From assembly GCF_002847525.1 (NCBI RefSeq), contig NZ_PKKM01000004.1:62001-126000 (forward strand): a stretch of 64,000 bases of DNA. Reading direction: 5' to 3'. The notes beneath the pieces are model-generated. The model ran no database searches. It was given only the letters and a program-made list of their open reading frames with translations, and was not told where the DNA came from. Source of the stretch: Schaalia odontolytica. Its GTDB lineage: Bacteria; Actinomycetota; Actinomycetes; Actinomycetales; Actinomycetaceae. The first letter of the stretch is position 1. Each line of letters begins with the position of its first letter. This document shows positions 9,326 through 17,086 of this stretch, one piece after another. The translations under genes were made by a program, and so were the position numbers.

Positions 9326-9357
9326 TTCTCTAGTACCTCTTTGATGATCGGACCCTC

Positions 9358-10260
9358 ATGAGCGAAGCTGATTCCGCAACCCTGGCAGCCATTCAGCGCG
9401 TGACCAAGCGGTGCCTGGCCGAGATCGACCGCGTCTGCACACTCCTGGACATTCGTTACGTCGCCTACGGTGGGACGGCAATCGGGGCCGTACGCCATCA
9501 GGGCTTTATCCCATGGGACGATGACGGGGACGTGTGCATGCCCCGCCCGGACTATGAACGCTTCATTTCCGAGGCACCCACCCTCCTGCGAGACGAGTTC
9601 GTCATCGTGTCCCCCGAGTCCCACTCGGATTACCCGATTAGCTTCGGGGTGCTGGGCCTGAAAGGCTCGGAATTCATCTCCAAGGTGGCCAAGGACAGGC
9701 CATTCCGCATGCCGATCGGCGTCGACTTGTTCGTCCTGGACGAGATCGCCGAGGACCCGGCTCGTTTCCGCGCGCAGCTGCGCGGCACGTGGCTGTGGGC
9801 GCGCCTCATGTTCCTGCGCTCCATCCCCACCCCGCCCACCGGCCTGCCCACCCCCGCCAAGCAGCTTGCCGCAGCGGCGATGGCATGCACACACTGGGGG
9901 ATGCGCGCGCTGCGCGTGAATGAGGCCTCGCTCTACCGCCGCTGGCTGCGCGCCGCCCTCAAGGGCCGTGAGAACCCCGTCAAGGCTGCGGATGGGACGA
10001 CGCTCTACGGCGACTTCTCGACGCGCGATCCTCGTCGCTGGAGCGCGTCGGAAGCCGAGCTCTTCCCCGCACGCTCCGTTCCTTTCGACGACATCACCGT
10101 GCGCATCCCCGCTGCCTACGACGTCGTGTTGACGCGAGGCTATGGCGACTACATGCGCATTCCCGAGCCCGAGGATCGCGTCACGCACGAGCCGTATCGC
10201 ATCGTCTTTGGCCCCCATGACCCCGGCCTCGACACACCGACCGAGGACGGCGACCTGTGA
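9358..10260 (+). CDS. licD: LicD family phosphocholine transferase (second copy)
   Basis: A 300-aa paralogue of the preceding LicD, with YGGTAIGAVRHQG and FIPWDDDGDVCM around residues 41-63. The two differ widely outside the catalytic block, so they probably decorate different sugar positions, as do paired LicD1/LicD2 enzymes in other bacteria. The stop overlaps the GTG start of the flippase gene, coupling decoration to export. Confidence 0.87.
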   Translation: MSEADSATLAAIQRVTKRCLAEIDRVCTLLDIRYVAYGGTAIGAVRHQGFIPWDDDGDVCMPRPDYERFISEAPTLLRDEFVIVSPESHSDYPISFGVLGLKGSEFISKVAKDRPFRMPIGVDLFVLDEIAEDPARFRAQLRGTWLWARLMFLRSIPTPPTGLPTPAKQLAAAAMACTHWGMRALRVNEASLYRRWLRAALKGRENPVKAADGTTLYGDFSTRDPRRWSASEAELFPARSVPFDDITVRIPAAYDVVLTRGYGDYMRIPEPEDRVTHEPYRIVFGPHDPGLDTPTEDGDL

Positions 10261-11606
10261 GCGACAAGGACACCACGGCCTCGCCCCCCTCGTCCCCCTC
10301 CGACGAGGCACAGGTCGAGGCCACCGAGGAGGCCCTTGAGTCGCGCGGCCAGCTGGGGCGTGACTACCTGTGGAACACGGCGGCCTCGCTCATGTCGAGT
10401 CTCGCGGTGGTCATCATGGGTGTGGCAATCATGCGATCGGGGGCCACGGATTCCTTCGCACGCGCCCAGTACGGACTGTTCACGCTGGCGCTGGCGATCG
10501 GCCAGCAGTATCAGACGGTCGGCCTGTACGAGGTGCGCACCTTCCACGTGACGGACGTGCGGCGTCGCTTCGACTTCGGCACCTACCTGTCGACACGCCT
10601 GCTGACCTGCCTGGTCATGGTCGGCCTCATCGCCTACCACTCGTGGAACGCGTCAACGAAGGACCCCTACCCCGCGTTCACGGTGATCGCCGCAATGGCG
10701 CTCCTGCGCATCTTCGACGCCTTCGAGGACGTGTACTACTCGGAGTTCCAGCGCGCGGGCCGCCTCGACATCGCGGGCAAGGCATGTTTCCTCCGCATCT
10801 TCACCACCACGTTCCTGTGGTCGGGCCTCTACTGGTTCACCCAGGACCTACTCACCTCGACACTCATCACGTTCGCGGTCACCTGCGTCGTGCTCGTCGT
10901 GGCGTACGGGCTGCCCGCGCGGGGTGTCTTCCCCCTTCTTCCCTCGTTCAATCTCCGAGGCATCGCGGGAATCCTGTGGGAGTGCCTCCCCCTGTTCCTC
11001 GCAGCTTTCCTCAACCAGTACCTGGCGAACGCGCCGCGCTTCGCGATTCATGCGGCGCTCGGCGACGAGGAGCTGGGAGTCTTCGCGATCATTTACATGC
11101 CCGCGGTCGCAATCAATATGCTCTCGCTCTTCGTGTTCCGCCCGCTGCTCACACGTATGGCGCTGCGTTGGGCCGAGGGCAAGCGCGGTGAGTTCTTCGC
11201 CATCGTACGTAAGGGCTTGCTGACGACGGCCGGCGCGTTCGTCATCGTCGCCGCTGTCACCTACGCGATCGGTTCTCCCCTGCTGACCCTCGTCTTCGGC
11301 ACGGACGTGTCGGGCTACGTCGCCGAGCTCATGGTCCTCGTCCTGGCGGGCGCACTCAACGCGGCCAGCGTCATCCTCTACTACGCCCTGGCAACGATGC
11401 GTCGCCTGCATGCTGTTCTGGCAGTGTTCGCGGTGACCGGCGCGACCGCATACCTGATCGCACCCGCGCTCACACGGTCCTACGCCATGATGGGCGCGTC
11501 GCTGGCCTACGCCGCCACCATGGGCTTGCTTGCCCTCCTCTTCACCGCCGTCATGCTGATCCCCACCCGCCGCGCGCCCATCGGCGCCGAGCCCACTACC
11601 GACTGA
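10257..11606 (+). CDS. Polysaccharide flippase, MATE/MurJ-like (Wzx type)
   Basis: A 449-aa polytopic protein with about 12 to 14 hydrophobic segments after a 50-residue acidic cytoplasmic N-terminus. The pattern fits oligosaccharide flippases that turn lipid-linked repeat units to the outer face. The GTG start at 10257 overlaps the licD stop (GTGA). Its place after LicD suggests that phosphocholine is added before flipping. No O-antigen-type polymerase is recognised in this window. Confidence 0.82.
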   Translation: MSDKDTTASPPSSPSDEAQVEATEEALESRGQLGRDYLWNTAASLMSSLAVVIMGVAIMRSGATDSFARAQYGLFTLALAIGQQYQTVGLYEVRTFHVTDVRRRFDFGTYLSTRLLTCLVMVGLIAYHSWNASTKDPYPAFTVIAAMALLRIFDAFEDVYYSEFQRAGRLDIAGKACFLRIFTTTFLWSGLYWFTQDLLTSTLITFAVTCVVLVVAYGLPARGVFPLLPSFNLRGIAGILWECLPLFLAAFLNQYLANAPRFAIHAALGDEELGVFAIIYMPAVAINMLSLFVFRPLLTRMALRWAEGKRGEFFAIVRKGLLTTAGAFVIVAAVTYAIGSPLLTLVFGTDVSGYVAELMVLVLAGALNAASVILYYALATMRRLHAVLAVFAVTGATAYLIAPALTRSYAMMGASLAYAATMGLLALLFTAVMLIPTRRAPIGAEPTTD

Positions 11607-11616
11607 AGGATTCCCT

Positions 11617-12720
11617 ATGCGCATCGCGTTCGTCGTCAACAGTTACCCTCCGCGTCTGGGCGGCCTGGAGTCGCACATCTATCACCTGTCGGTGTCACTG
11701 GCGCAGCTAGGCCACGAGGTCTACGTCTTGACCATTTCGGATGAGCCGGGTCAGCGCACTGAAGAACACGTCGACATCCGAACGAAGAAGCGCTATCTGC
11801 CGGTCGCTGACATCATCAGCTTCCCCGCCGTGGGCGCAACCCGCTCGATCGCCCGCTTCTTGCGCGCCAAGCACATTGACGTGGTAAGTGTCCATACGCG
11901 CTTCTTCCCCATGAGCTTCGTGGGCGTGCGCGCAGCACGCAAGGCTGGCATCCCGGTCATCCACACCGAGCACGGCTCGGGATTCGTCGCATCCTCCTCG
12001 CCGATTATCGCTCCGGCCTCACGCATGGTGGACGTGACCATGGGCCGCTACGTCCTGCGCCACGCCGACCGCGTGCTGGGCGTGTCCGAACAGGCCGCAG
12101 CCTTCGCATCGCGCCTCGGCGGCGTCGACGCAGGCGTGTTCTACAACGCGATCACACCCCCCACGCCTCACGACGAGCCGATCAAGGACCGCCCCCATCA
12201 CCTGGTCTTCGTCGGTCGCATGGTGCCGGGCAAGGGATGGGACACCTTTATCGAGGCCGTGGCGCAGCTACGCTCCAGCGGCCTGGAGGTCACGGGCGAG
12301 CTTCTGGGAGCGGGTGCCGATCTGGAGGCTGCACGCGAGCTCATTGCGGCACGAGGCCTCACCGATGCCGTGAGCGCCCCTGGCCGAGTGAGCGCCGACG
12401 AGGTACGTTCCCGTTTGGCGGGCGCCACCCTCGTCAATCCGACGGTCCTGTCGGAGGGTTTCCAGACGACTCTCCTCGAGACGTTGGCCGAGCGCGGCCG
12501 CGTCGTCACTTTCACGGTTCCGGGCGCACAGGTGCTGGCCGACCAGGGCCTTCCGGTCGTCATTACGCCCGAACGCACCGTCGATTCTCTCGTGGCGTCG
12601 CTGCGCACGTTCTTGGAGAACCCGCCTGCTCTGGGCGATCCGAGCCTGATCGACGCGTGGACGTGGCCGGTCCGGGCGCGCGAGTACGCGAGCATCGCGC
12701 AGTCACTGATCGAAGCCTGA
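11617..12720 (+). CDS. Glycosyltransferase family 4
   Basis: A 367-aa GT-B enzyme with the N-terminal GGLESH loop (about residues 14-19) and a C-terminal donor-site block around SEGFQTTLLE. The glutamate pair of the EX7E signature is kept, although the middle differs from the EGFGLP of the other GT4 enzymes here. It lies 10 bp after the flippase gene with an AAGGA-type ribosome binding site and closes the plus-strand glycan operon. Confidence 0.85.
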   Translation: MRIAFVVNSYPPRLGGLESHIYHLSVSLAQLGHEVYVLTISDEPGQRTEEHVDIRTKKRYLPVADIISFPAVGATRSIARFLRAKHIDVVSVHTRFFPMSFVGVRAARKAGIPVIHTEHGSGFVASSSPIIAPASRMVDVTMGRYVLRHADRVLGVSEQAAAFASRLGGVDAGVFYNAITPPTPHDEPIKDRPHHLVFVGRMVPGKGWDTFIEAVAQLRSSGLEVTGELLGAGADLEAARELIAARGLTDAVSAPGRVSADEVRSRLAGATLVNPTVLSEGFQTTLLETLAERGRVVTFTVPGAQVLADQGLPVVITPERTVDSLVASLRTFLENPPALGDPSLIDAWTWPVRAREYASIAQSLIEA

Positions 12721-13084
12721 ATCACCCAAGCTCCGCGTGAGCGCGCGAGGCCTGCCCGCGGCTGCTCTGTGCGGCCTCCCGCCGCCAGACCTCCGTGCGG
12801 CCTCCCGCCGCCCGCGTCTTCTCGCCCGTGGCTGCTCTGTGCGCCGGTGGGCGGCGGCCCGCCCGCGAGATCGCCACACGCGAGCTTCGCTCGGAGTGCT
12901 CGATCTCGAGGCCCGCCCTGGCCCTGCCACCGCCCACCGGCACCGCAGCCACCCACCCAGCAGGCCTCGCGCCGCCCTCCAGTCGGGCGGCCTCTTACCC
13001 ACCGGCCCTGCCACCACCCACCGGCACCGCAGCCACTTCCACTCCAGCAGGCCTCGCGCCGCCCTCCAAGCGGACCGGCAAAGG
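12721..13084. repeat. Non-coding GC-rich degenerate direct repeats
   Basis: This stretch after the glycan operon carries several imperfect direct repeats. A GCGGCCTCCCGCCGCC block recurs at about 12770 and 12796. A longer unit of about 65 bp, beginning GCCCTGCCACC, occurs at about 12921 and again at about 13004, each copy running through CAGGCCTCGCGCCGCC. Open frames across it are proline-, alanine- and arginine-rich in every frame and lack ribosome binding sites, so I read it as non-coding. Confidence 0.6.
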
Positions 13085-13260
13085 GGCTTTTGCGCCATAT
13101 GAAGCCTTCCACCGGCGTGTCGCCGGCGTGTCGGAGTCCTAATGACGCCATTCCCCCCGTTGCATGCGAGCTGGGCGGGACCGACAGCGCTCTCCCTCAG
13201 GTCAGCCATACGACGGACGCCGTGTTCTCCTCACAGAGCGACGCCATGACGAGTATGTGC

Positions 13261-13357
13261 GGATAGGTTATCTCAACGCGAATAGGTTATTTCGATCCGG
13301 ATAGGTTAATAACCTATCCGGATGCGCCTAACCTATCCGTAACGTCACAACCTATCC
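13261..13357. repeat. Symmetrical 19-bp repeat array (3 direct + 3 inverted units)
   Basis: GGATAGGTTA-type units start at 13261, 13280 (GAATAGGTTA) and 13299. Their inverted form TAACCTATCC starts at 13310 and 13329, with CAACCTATCC at 13348. All steps within an arm are exactly 19 bp. The two central units with one base between them make a perfect 21-bp palindrome (13299-13319). The whole could fold into one long hairpin with regular internal loops, or serve as a multi-site protein-binding array. No gene lies within about 230 bp on either side. Confidence 0.9.
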
Positions 13358-13537
13358 ACATGTCACACGTTCATCACTGATCCACGCCGCCCCCACCAGC
13401 GCCGTCGCTCGCGGGCGCACGGAGCGCCAACGCTCACACCCTCCTCAACACAACCAACTGGCAGCGAGTCGGGCGACGTGCACTCCGATGTTGCGGTGTC
13501 GTCATCGCCCTTCCTATCCGTTCAACAAACAGGTGTA

Positions 13538-13563
13538 CCCGGTGGGACGGCCTCCCCACCGGG
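13538..13563 (-). terminator. Terminator after the MFS transporter
   Basis: CCCGGTGGG (13538-13546) and CCCACCGGG (13555-13563) form a 9-bp GC stem. Read on the minus strand it is followed by a T-rich stretch (CTGTTTGTTG), fitting an intrinsic terminator 25 bp past the transporter stop. Confidence 0.7.
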
Positions 13564-13587
13564 CACACGGACGTGAACTATTCGTTC

Positions 13588-15204
13588 TCAGGAGTAGTCC
13601 TTCTGGAACTTCAGTTCCAGTTCCTCCAGCGAGTGGAACTTCGTCTCGGGGACGACCTTCCAGTAGAAGAGGAACGAGAGGAAGTTAATGGCTGCGAAGA
13701 TCGCGTACGTACCAGCGCCACCGACGGTCGCCATGAGCGGTGGGAAAACAACGGCTACGAGCGCGTTGGCAAGCCACAGAGTACCCACCGCAATACCGAG
13801 GGCAGTGCCACGGACAGCGGCCGGGTAGATCTCGGAGACGAGAACCCAGGACACCGTTCCGGACTGCTTGATAAACACGAAGATGCAGACGATGCCAAGA
13901 ACGAGCCAGGGCGCGAAGGTCGGGGCACCGGAGATATTTCCCTCGCCATCCAAGTAGGGGCTGATAAAGACTGCAAACACGGCAGACAGCGCAGCCAGAG
14001 AAATCGTGATGCCGAGCTCTTGATACATACCCACGTGACGGCGAGCGAAGCGGGCGACGAGCCACAGGCCGACGGCAGAACCGATCGCGGAGATACCACC
14101 CGAGACGACGTTCAGGGTGATCGCGTCTTCCATGGGAACACCGGCGGCGTTGAGGATCTTCGGCGTGTAGTACATGGCCGTGTTGATGCCCGTCAGCTGG
14201 TCGGCGATACCCAGGACGATACCGATGTAGAGGAGCTTGCGTGCCCACTTGACCTTGAGAATCTGGGACAGCGACCACTTTTCCTGAGCAGACTCTGCAC
14301 GCTGAACATCAAGCATCTCGTTGATCTCGCCAGCGACGTCATCCTTCTTTTCGTCGCGCACACGTTTGAGGGAGCCGATGGCCTCGACAATGCGCAGATT
14401 GGCGGCGTACCAGCGCGAGGACTCGGGCACAGAGCGGATACCGATCCACAGGGCGATAGCGGGCAGCGAGCACAGGATGAGCATGTAGCGCCAGGTCAGA
14501 CCATTGCCCGTGCCGGCGACATCCGCAATATTGACGGCGGCCTGGACGGTCTCCCACGCGACAGACGTGCCAGCGTGGCCGAGCACGTGCCCGGATGCAT
14601 CCACGGCATCACCGGTCAAGGTGACAGTGGGACCACCCTGCATGTGAGCGATGACAGCGTTCATAGAGAAGGCCAGGAACTGGCCAAAGACGATCATCAT
14701 CTGATCCGTCGCGACAAGGAAACCGCGCAGCCGCTTGGGAGCAGTTTCGCTGAGGAAGACAGGAACCGTCGCGGAAGCGCCACCAACCGCGAACCCAAGG
14801 ATGATACGCGCCAGGTAGAGGACCCAGATGTTCGGGGCAATCGCGCAGCCGATGGCACCGAACAGGAAGATGATGGCGAGCAACGTGATGTTATGGCGGC
14901 GACCAAAGCGGTCGGAGAGGCGTCCGCCGAAGAACGCACCGGCGGCAGCACCGATGCACAGCAGGCCGCCGACCCAGCCTTCTTCGAAGGTGGTCATGTT
15001 CAGACCGCCAGCGCCTCCGGGCATGTACATGTATGGCAGGGCGCCAGCGACAACGCCGGTGTCATAGCCGAAGAGGAGAGAGCCCAGCGTCGCGATGGCG
15101 GCAATTGCGCCCAGGGAGCGCTTCGCACCGGAAGCGGGGGTCTTCTCGACGAGCTCGCGCACCCTGTCGGGCGTGTAGTCGTCAATCGTTGGAGTGTGTG
15201 GCAT
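13588..15204 (-). CDS. MFS sugar porter, likely myo-inositol/sugar-proton symporter
   Basis: A 538-aa sugar-porter family protein with 12 predicted membrane segments. Family signatures are FGYDTGVVAGAL in the first segment, the loop DRFGRRHN, PESSRWY mid-protein and PETKFHSLEELE near the C-terminus. It is longer than the usual 450-490 aa because of an extra stretch of about 40 residues around 200-245. The start at 15204 follows GAGGAGAACC; the open frame extends upstream without such a site. Remnants of iolB and iolD lie immediately upstream on the same strand, so myo-inositol is the best substrate guess, though hexose is possible. Confidence 0.87.
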   Translation of the reverse strand: MPHTPTIDDYTPDRVRELVEKTPASGAKRSLGAIAAIATLGSLLFGYDTGVVAGALPYMYMPGGAGGLNMTTFEEGWVGGLLCIGAAAGAFFGGRLSDRFGRRHNITLLAIIFLFGAIGCAIAPNIWVLYLARIILGFAVGGASATVPVFLSETAPKRLRGFLVATDQMMIVFGQFLAFSMNAVIAHMQGGPTVTLTGDAVDASGHVLGHAGTSVAWETVQAAVNIADVAGTGNGLTWRYMLILCSLPAIALWIGIRSVPESSRWYAANLRIVEAIGSLKRVRDEKKDDVAGEINEMLDVQRAESAQEKWSLSQILKVKWARKLLYIGIVLGIADQLTGINTAMYYTPKILNAAGVPMEDAITLNVVSGGISAIGSAVGLWLVARFARRHVGMYQELGITISLAALSAVFAVFISPYLDGEGNISGAPTFAPWLVLGIVCIFVFIKQSGTVSWVLVSEIYPAAVRGTALGIAVGTLWLANALVAVVFPPLMATVGGAGTYAIFAAINFLSFLFYWKVVPETKFHSLEELELKFQKDYS

Positions 15205-15391
15205 ATGGTTCTCCTCTGCACTTCCTCGTCGGAGCGATCCGGATGAACGAGACAGCACCTTTAGCATAATGCCGCGCCCGTGTACGCACCGCTTCCCGGC
15301 AGATATCAGACGGACGACGGTCGCACCCCTTGAGGATATCAAGGTCAAGGCGCCCGCAAACACCTCGTCGCCGGCGCACTCAAGCCCACAC
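15205..15391. other. Leader region of the MFS transporter; no intact gene
   Basis: No intact gene is present between the transporter start and the iolD remnant. A minus-strand stretch near 15365-15340 reads AGDEVFAGAL, faintly like the GAGDxFxGAL motif of PfkB kinases such as IolC, but it is too short to call. A minus-strand promoter for the transporter is expected here. Confidence 0.4.
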
Positions 15392-15562
15392 CTATGGCTG
15401 TATAGCACGGAGGGCAGGAACGGCGTCCCTACTCCTCCACTCAGGAAGCTGCCCCTTCAGGAGTTCAACGCCGTCGCGCCCGGTGTACTGGTTGGACAGG
15501 AAGCGAATGATCGCCAGTGCGACCGTCAGGCGCGCGGTTCCCTTGTAGTCTTCGTTGCTCGT
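15392..15562 (-). pseudogene. iolD: Remnant of iolD (N-terminus only, start codon lost)
   Basis: The frame from 15562 reads [M]SNEDYKGTARLTVALAII, then RFLSNQYTGRDGVE, which matches the start of IolD, the ring-opening acylhydrolase of myo-inositol breakdown. A GAAAGGAT ribosome binding site (15568-15575) sits 5-6 bases ahead of an ACG codon (15562-15560) where ATG is expected. The likeness ends about 35 codons in and a stop follows at 15392, so some 600 residues are missing. Confidence 0.65.
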
Positions 15563-15599
15563 GGGTAATCCTTTCGCGGCTTTCTTACATGTCCATGGG

Positions 15600-15850
15600 G
15601 AGGCGCCCTCTTCCAGGTGTACCCAGGTCGCGCGGATCCAGTGGTGGGCCGGGTTGTCGGGGGGCAAGCCACACGAGGTCCTCGTTCAGACCGGCCATGA
15701 CGTTCAGGTAGTACATGTCGTAGCCGGGGGCTGCGACGCAGGGACCGAGGTAGCCGTGGCGCACGGGGGGCAACATCGCCGTCGTAGACCTCGCAGCACA
15801 CGTCGACGCGGACCTGGCTCTTGCGCTAGTAGGCGTCGTCTTCACAATAT
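15600..15850 (-). pseudogene. iolB: Remnant of iolB (5-deoxy-glucuronate isomerase C-terminus, frameshifted)
   Basis: In one frame (15764-15651) the sequence reads HGYLGPCVAAPGYDMYY followed by LNVMAG, a hallmark of the IolB C-terminal cupin. It then continues in another frame as DNPAHHWIRATWVHLEEG (about 15660-15605), the usual IolB end. An EVYDGDV piece lies in that second frame near 15780, with an in-frame TAG upstream. Frameshifts and missing sequence mark it as a decayed gene. It lies directly ahead of the iolD remnant, as in intact iol operons. Confidence 0.7.
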
Positions 15851-16115
15851 GCGCTGTTTTGGAGTGGAAAGATGTCGATGCCTGAACGCCCATTGTCATA
15901 ATTTCGACATAGTGGCAGTCAAAGAACATGAGCGTGTCCTTCCCCTCCATCAGAGTAGCCCGTTAAGCTGAGGATCCAAGGGCGCACTCGACAAACAATC
16001 GTCACGCTTTGTCCACACAATATGCAACAGAACATCGCCCCCCTCCAACATCAACACTGATACCATGTAACCATATTTAATTAACACGTCATTGCGCCGC
16101 ACACGAAGGTTTGAC

Positions 16116-16883
16116 ATGTCGAAAGCATCGCCCACCTCGGAGAACACCCCCTACGTTCCAGACATCACGCTGGACCGTTCCTCCCCCGTGCCGCTGTACT
16201 TCCAGATTTCAGAACCCATCGCACAGCTCATCAACTCCGGCGCCCTGCCTGCGGACACGCGCCTGGAGGACGAACTGTCTATGGCTGCGCGACTGCATGT
16301 CTCCCGCCCCACGGCACGACAGGCGCTCCAGCGCCTCGTTGACCGCGGCCTCCTGACGCGCCGCCGCGGCGTCGGTACAATCGTGTCCCCGCGCCACGTT
16401 CACCGCCCCATGGAGCTCACCTCCCTCATGCGCGACCTTGTCAACGCCGGCCACAAGGTCCACACGACGATCCAGCGCTACGAGGCGCGCCCTGCCAACG
16501 CTCAGGAAGCCGACGTCCTCAAGATCACCGAGGGAACACTCATCGTCCACATTGAGCGCACGCGTTTTGCCAACGACGAGCCGATCGCCGTGCTTACCAA
16601 CTTCATCCCGACGGACATCGCGCCGACCATGCAGGAGCTCGAGTCCGCCTCCCTCTACGACCTGATGCGCGAGCGCGGGGTCACCCTGGCCTCGGCCCGC
16701 CAGGTGATCGGCGCCCGCAGCGCGACAACAAAGGAAGCCAAGCTCCTGTCCGAGCACCGCGGCGCCGCCCTACTGACGACCCAGCGCACGACATACGACC
16801 CCTCGGGACGCATTGTCGAGTACGGCGACCACATCTACCGCGCATCGCGATACTCCTTCGAGGCTAGCCTTTTCGCCCAGTGA
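16116..16883 (+). CDS. GntR-family (HutC/UTRA) transcriptional regulator
   Basis: A 255-aa regulator. Residues about 24-90 form the GntR winged helix (HVSRPTARQALQRLVDRGL) and residues about 105-250 a UTRA effector domain of chorismate-lyase fold. I place the start at 16116 (MSKASPTSEN), eight codons inside the longest frame, because a GAAGG ribosome binding site precedes it. It diverges from the iol remnants and transporter, as inositol regulators commonly do, so it may control the transporter. The AT-rich stretch 16040-16085 is the likely operator region. The effector is inferred, not shown. Confidence 0.85.
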   Translation: MSKASPTSENTPYVPDITLDRSSPVPLYFQISEPIAQLINSGALPADTRLEDELSMAARLHVSRPTARQALQRLVDRGLLTRRRGVGTIVSPRHVHRPMELTSLMRDLVNAGHKVHTTIQRYEARPANAQEADVLKITEGTLIVHIERTRFANDEPIAVLTNFIPTDIAPTMQELESASLYDLMRERGVTLASARQVIGARSATTKEAKLLSEHRGAALLTTQRTTYDPSGRIVEYGDHIYRASRYSFEASLFAQ

Positions 16884-17086
16884 CAGGGTATTGATACTTT
16901 GTCCTAATAAATCGTCGAAAGCCAGAAGCAGTCCCCGTAGACTTGTTGTTTGCCGCGAGAGTCGGAAGCAATTACGAAGAAGTGCTTACACCCCATGACA
17001 CCGCCCACCACTTTGCTCTTACCTTAAATGACAATTGCGCAAATCTGATTACACGAGCAAAACTCGTAATTGTTCGGGGTGCATGA
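16884..17086. other. Intergenic region; weak hairpin after the helicase gene
   Basis: No gene seen. On the minus strand, just past the AdnB-like stop, ACGAG-TTTTG-CTCGT (about 17053-17067) with flanking ATTAC and GTAAT can pair with a 2-base bulge and could act as a weak terminator. Confidence 0.35.

Noticed and set aside
12198..13151. Minus-strand ORF of 317 codons across the repeat block
   Set aside because: Composition is Arg/Gly-rich in every frame and it covers the end of a good GT4 gene on the other strand.
13348..13362. DnaA box (CTATCCACA)
   Set aside because: A single 8/9 match without a cluster of others, and no dnaA or dnaN nearby.
15340..15390. iolC (PfkB kinase) remnant
   Set aside because: Only AGDEVFAGAL resembles the family motif, which is too short to support a call.
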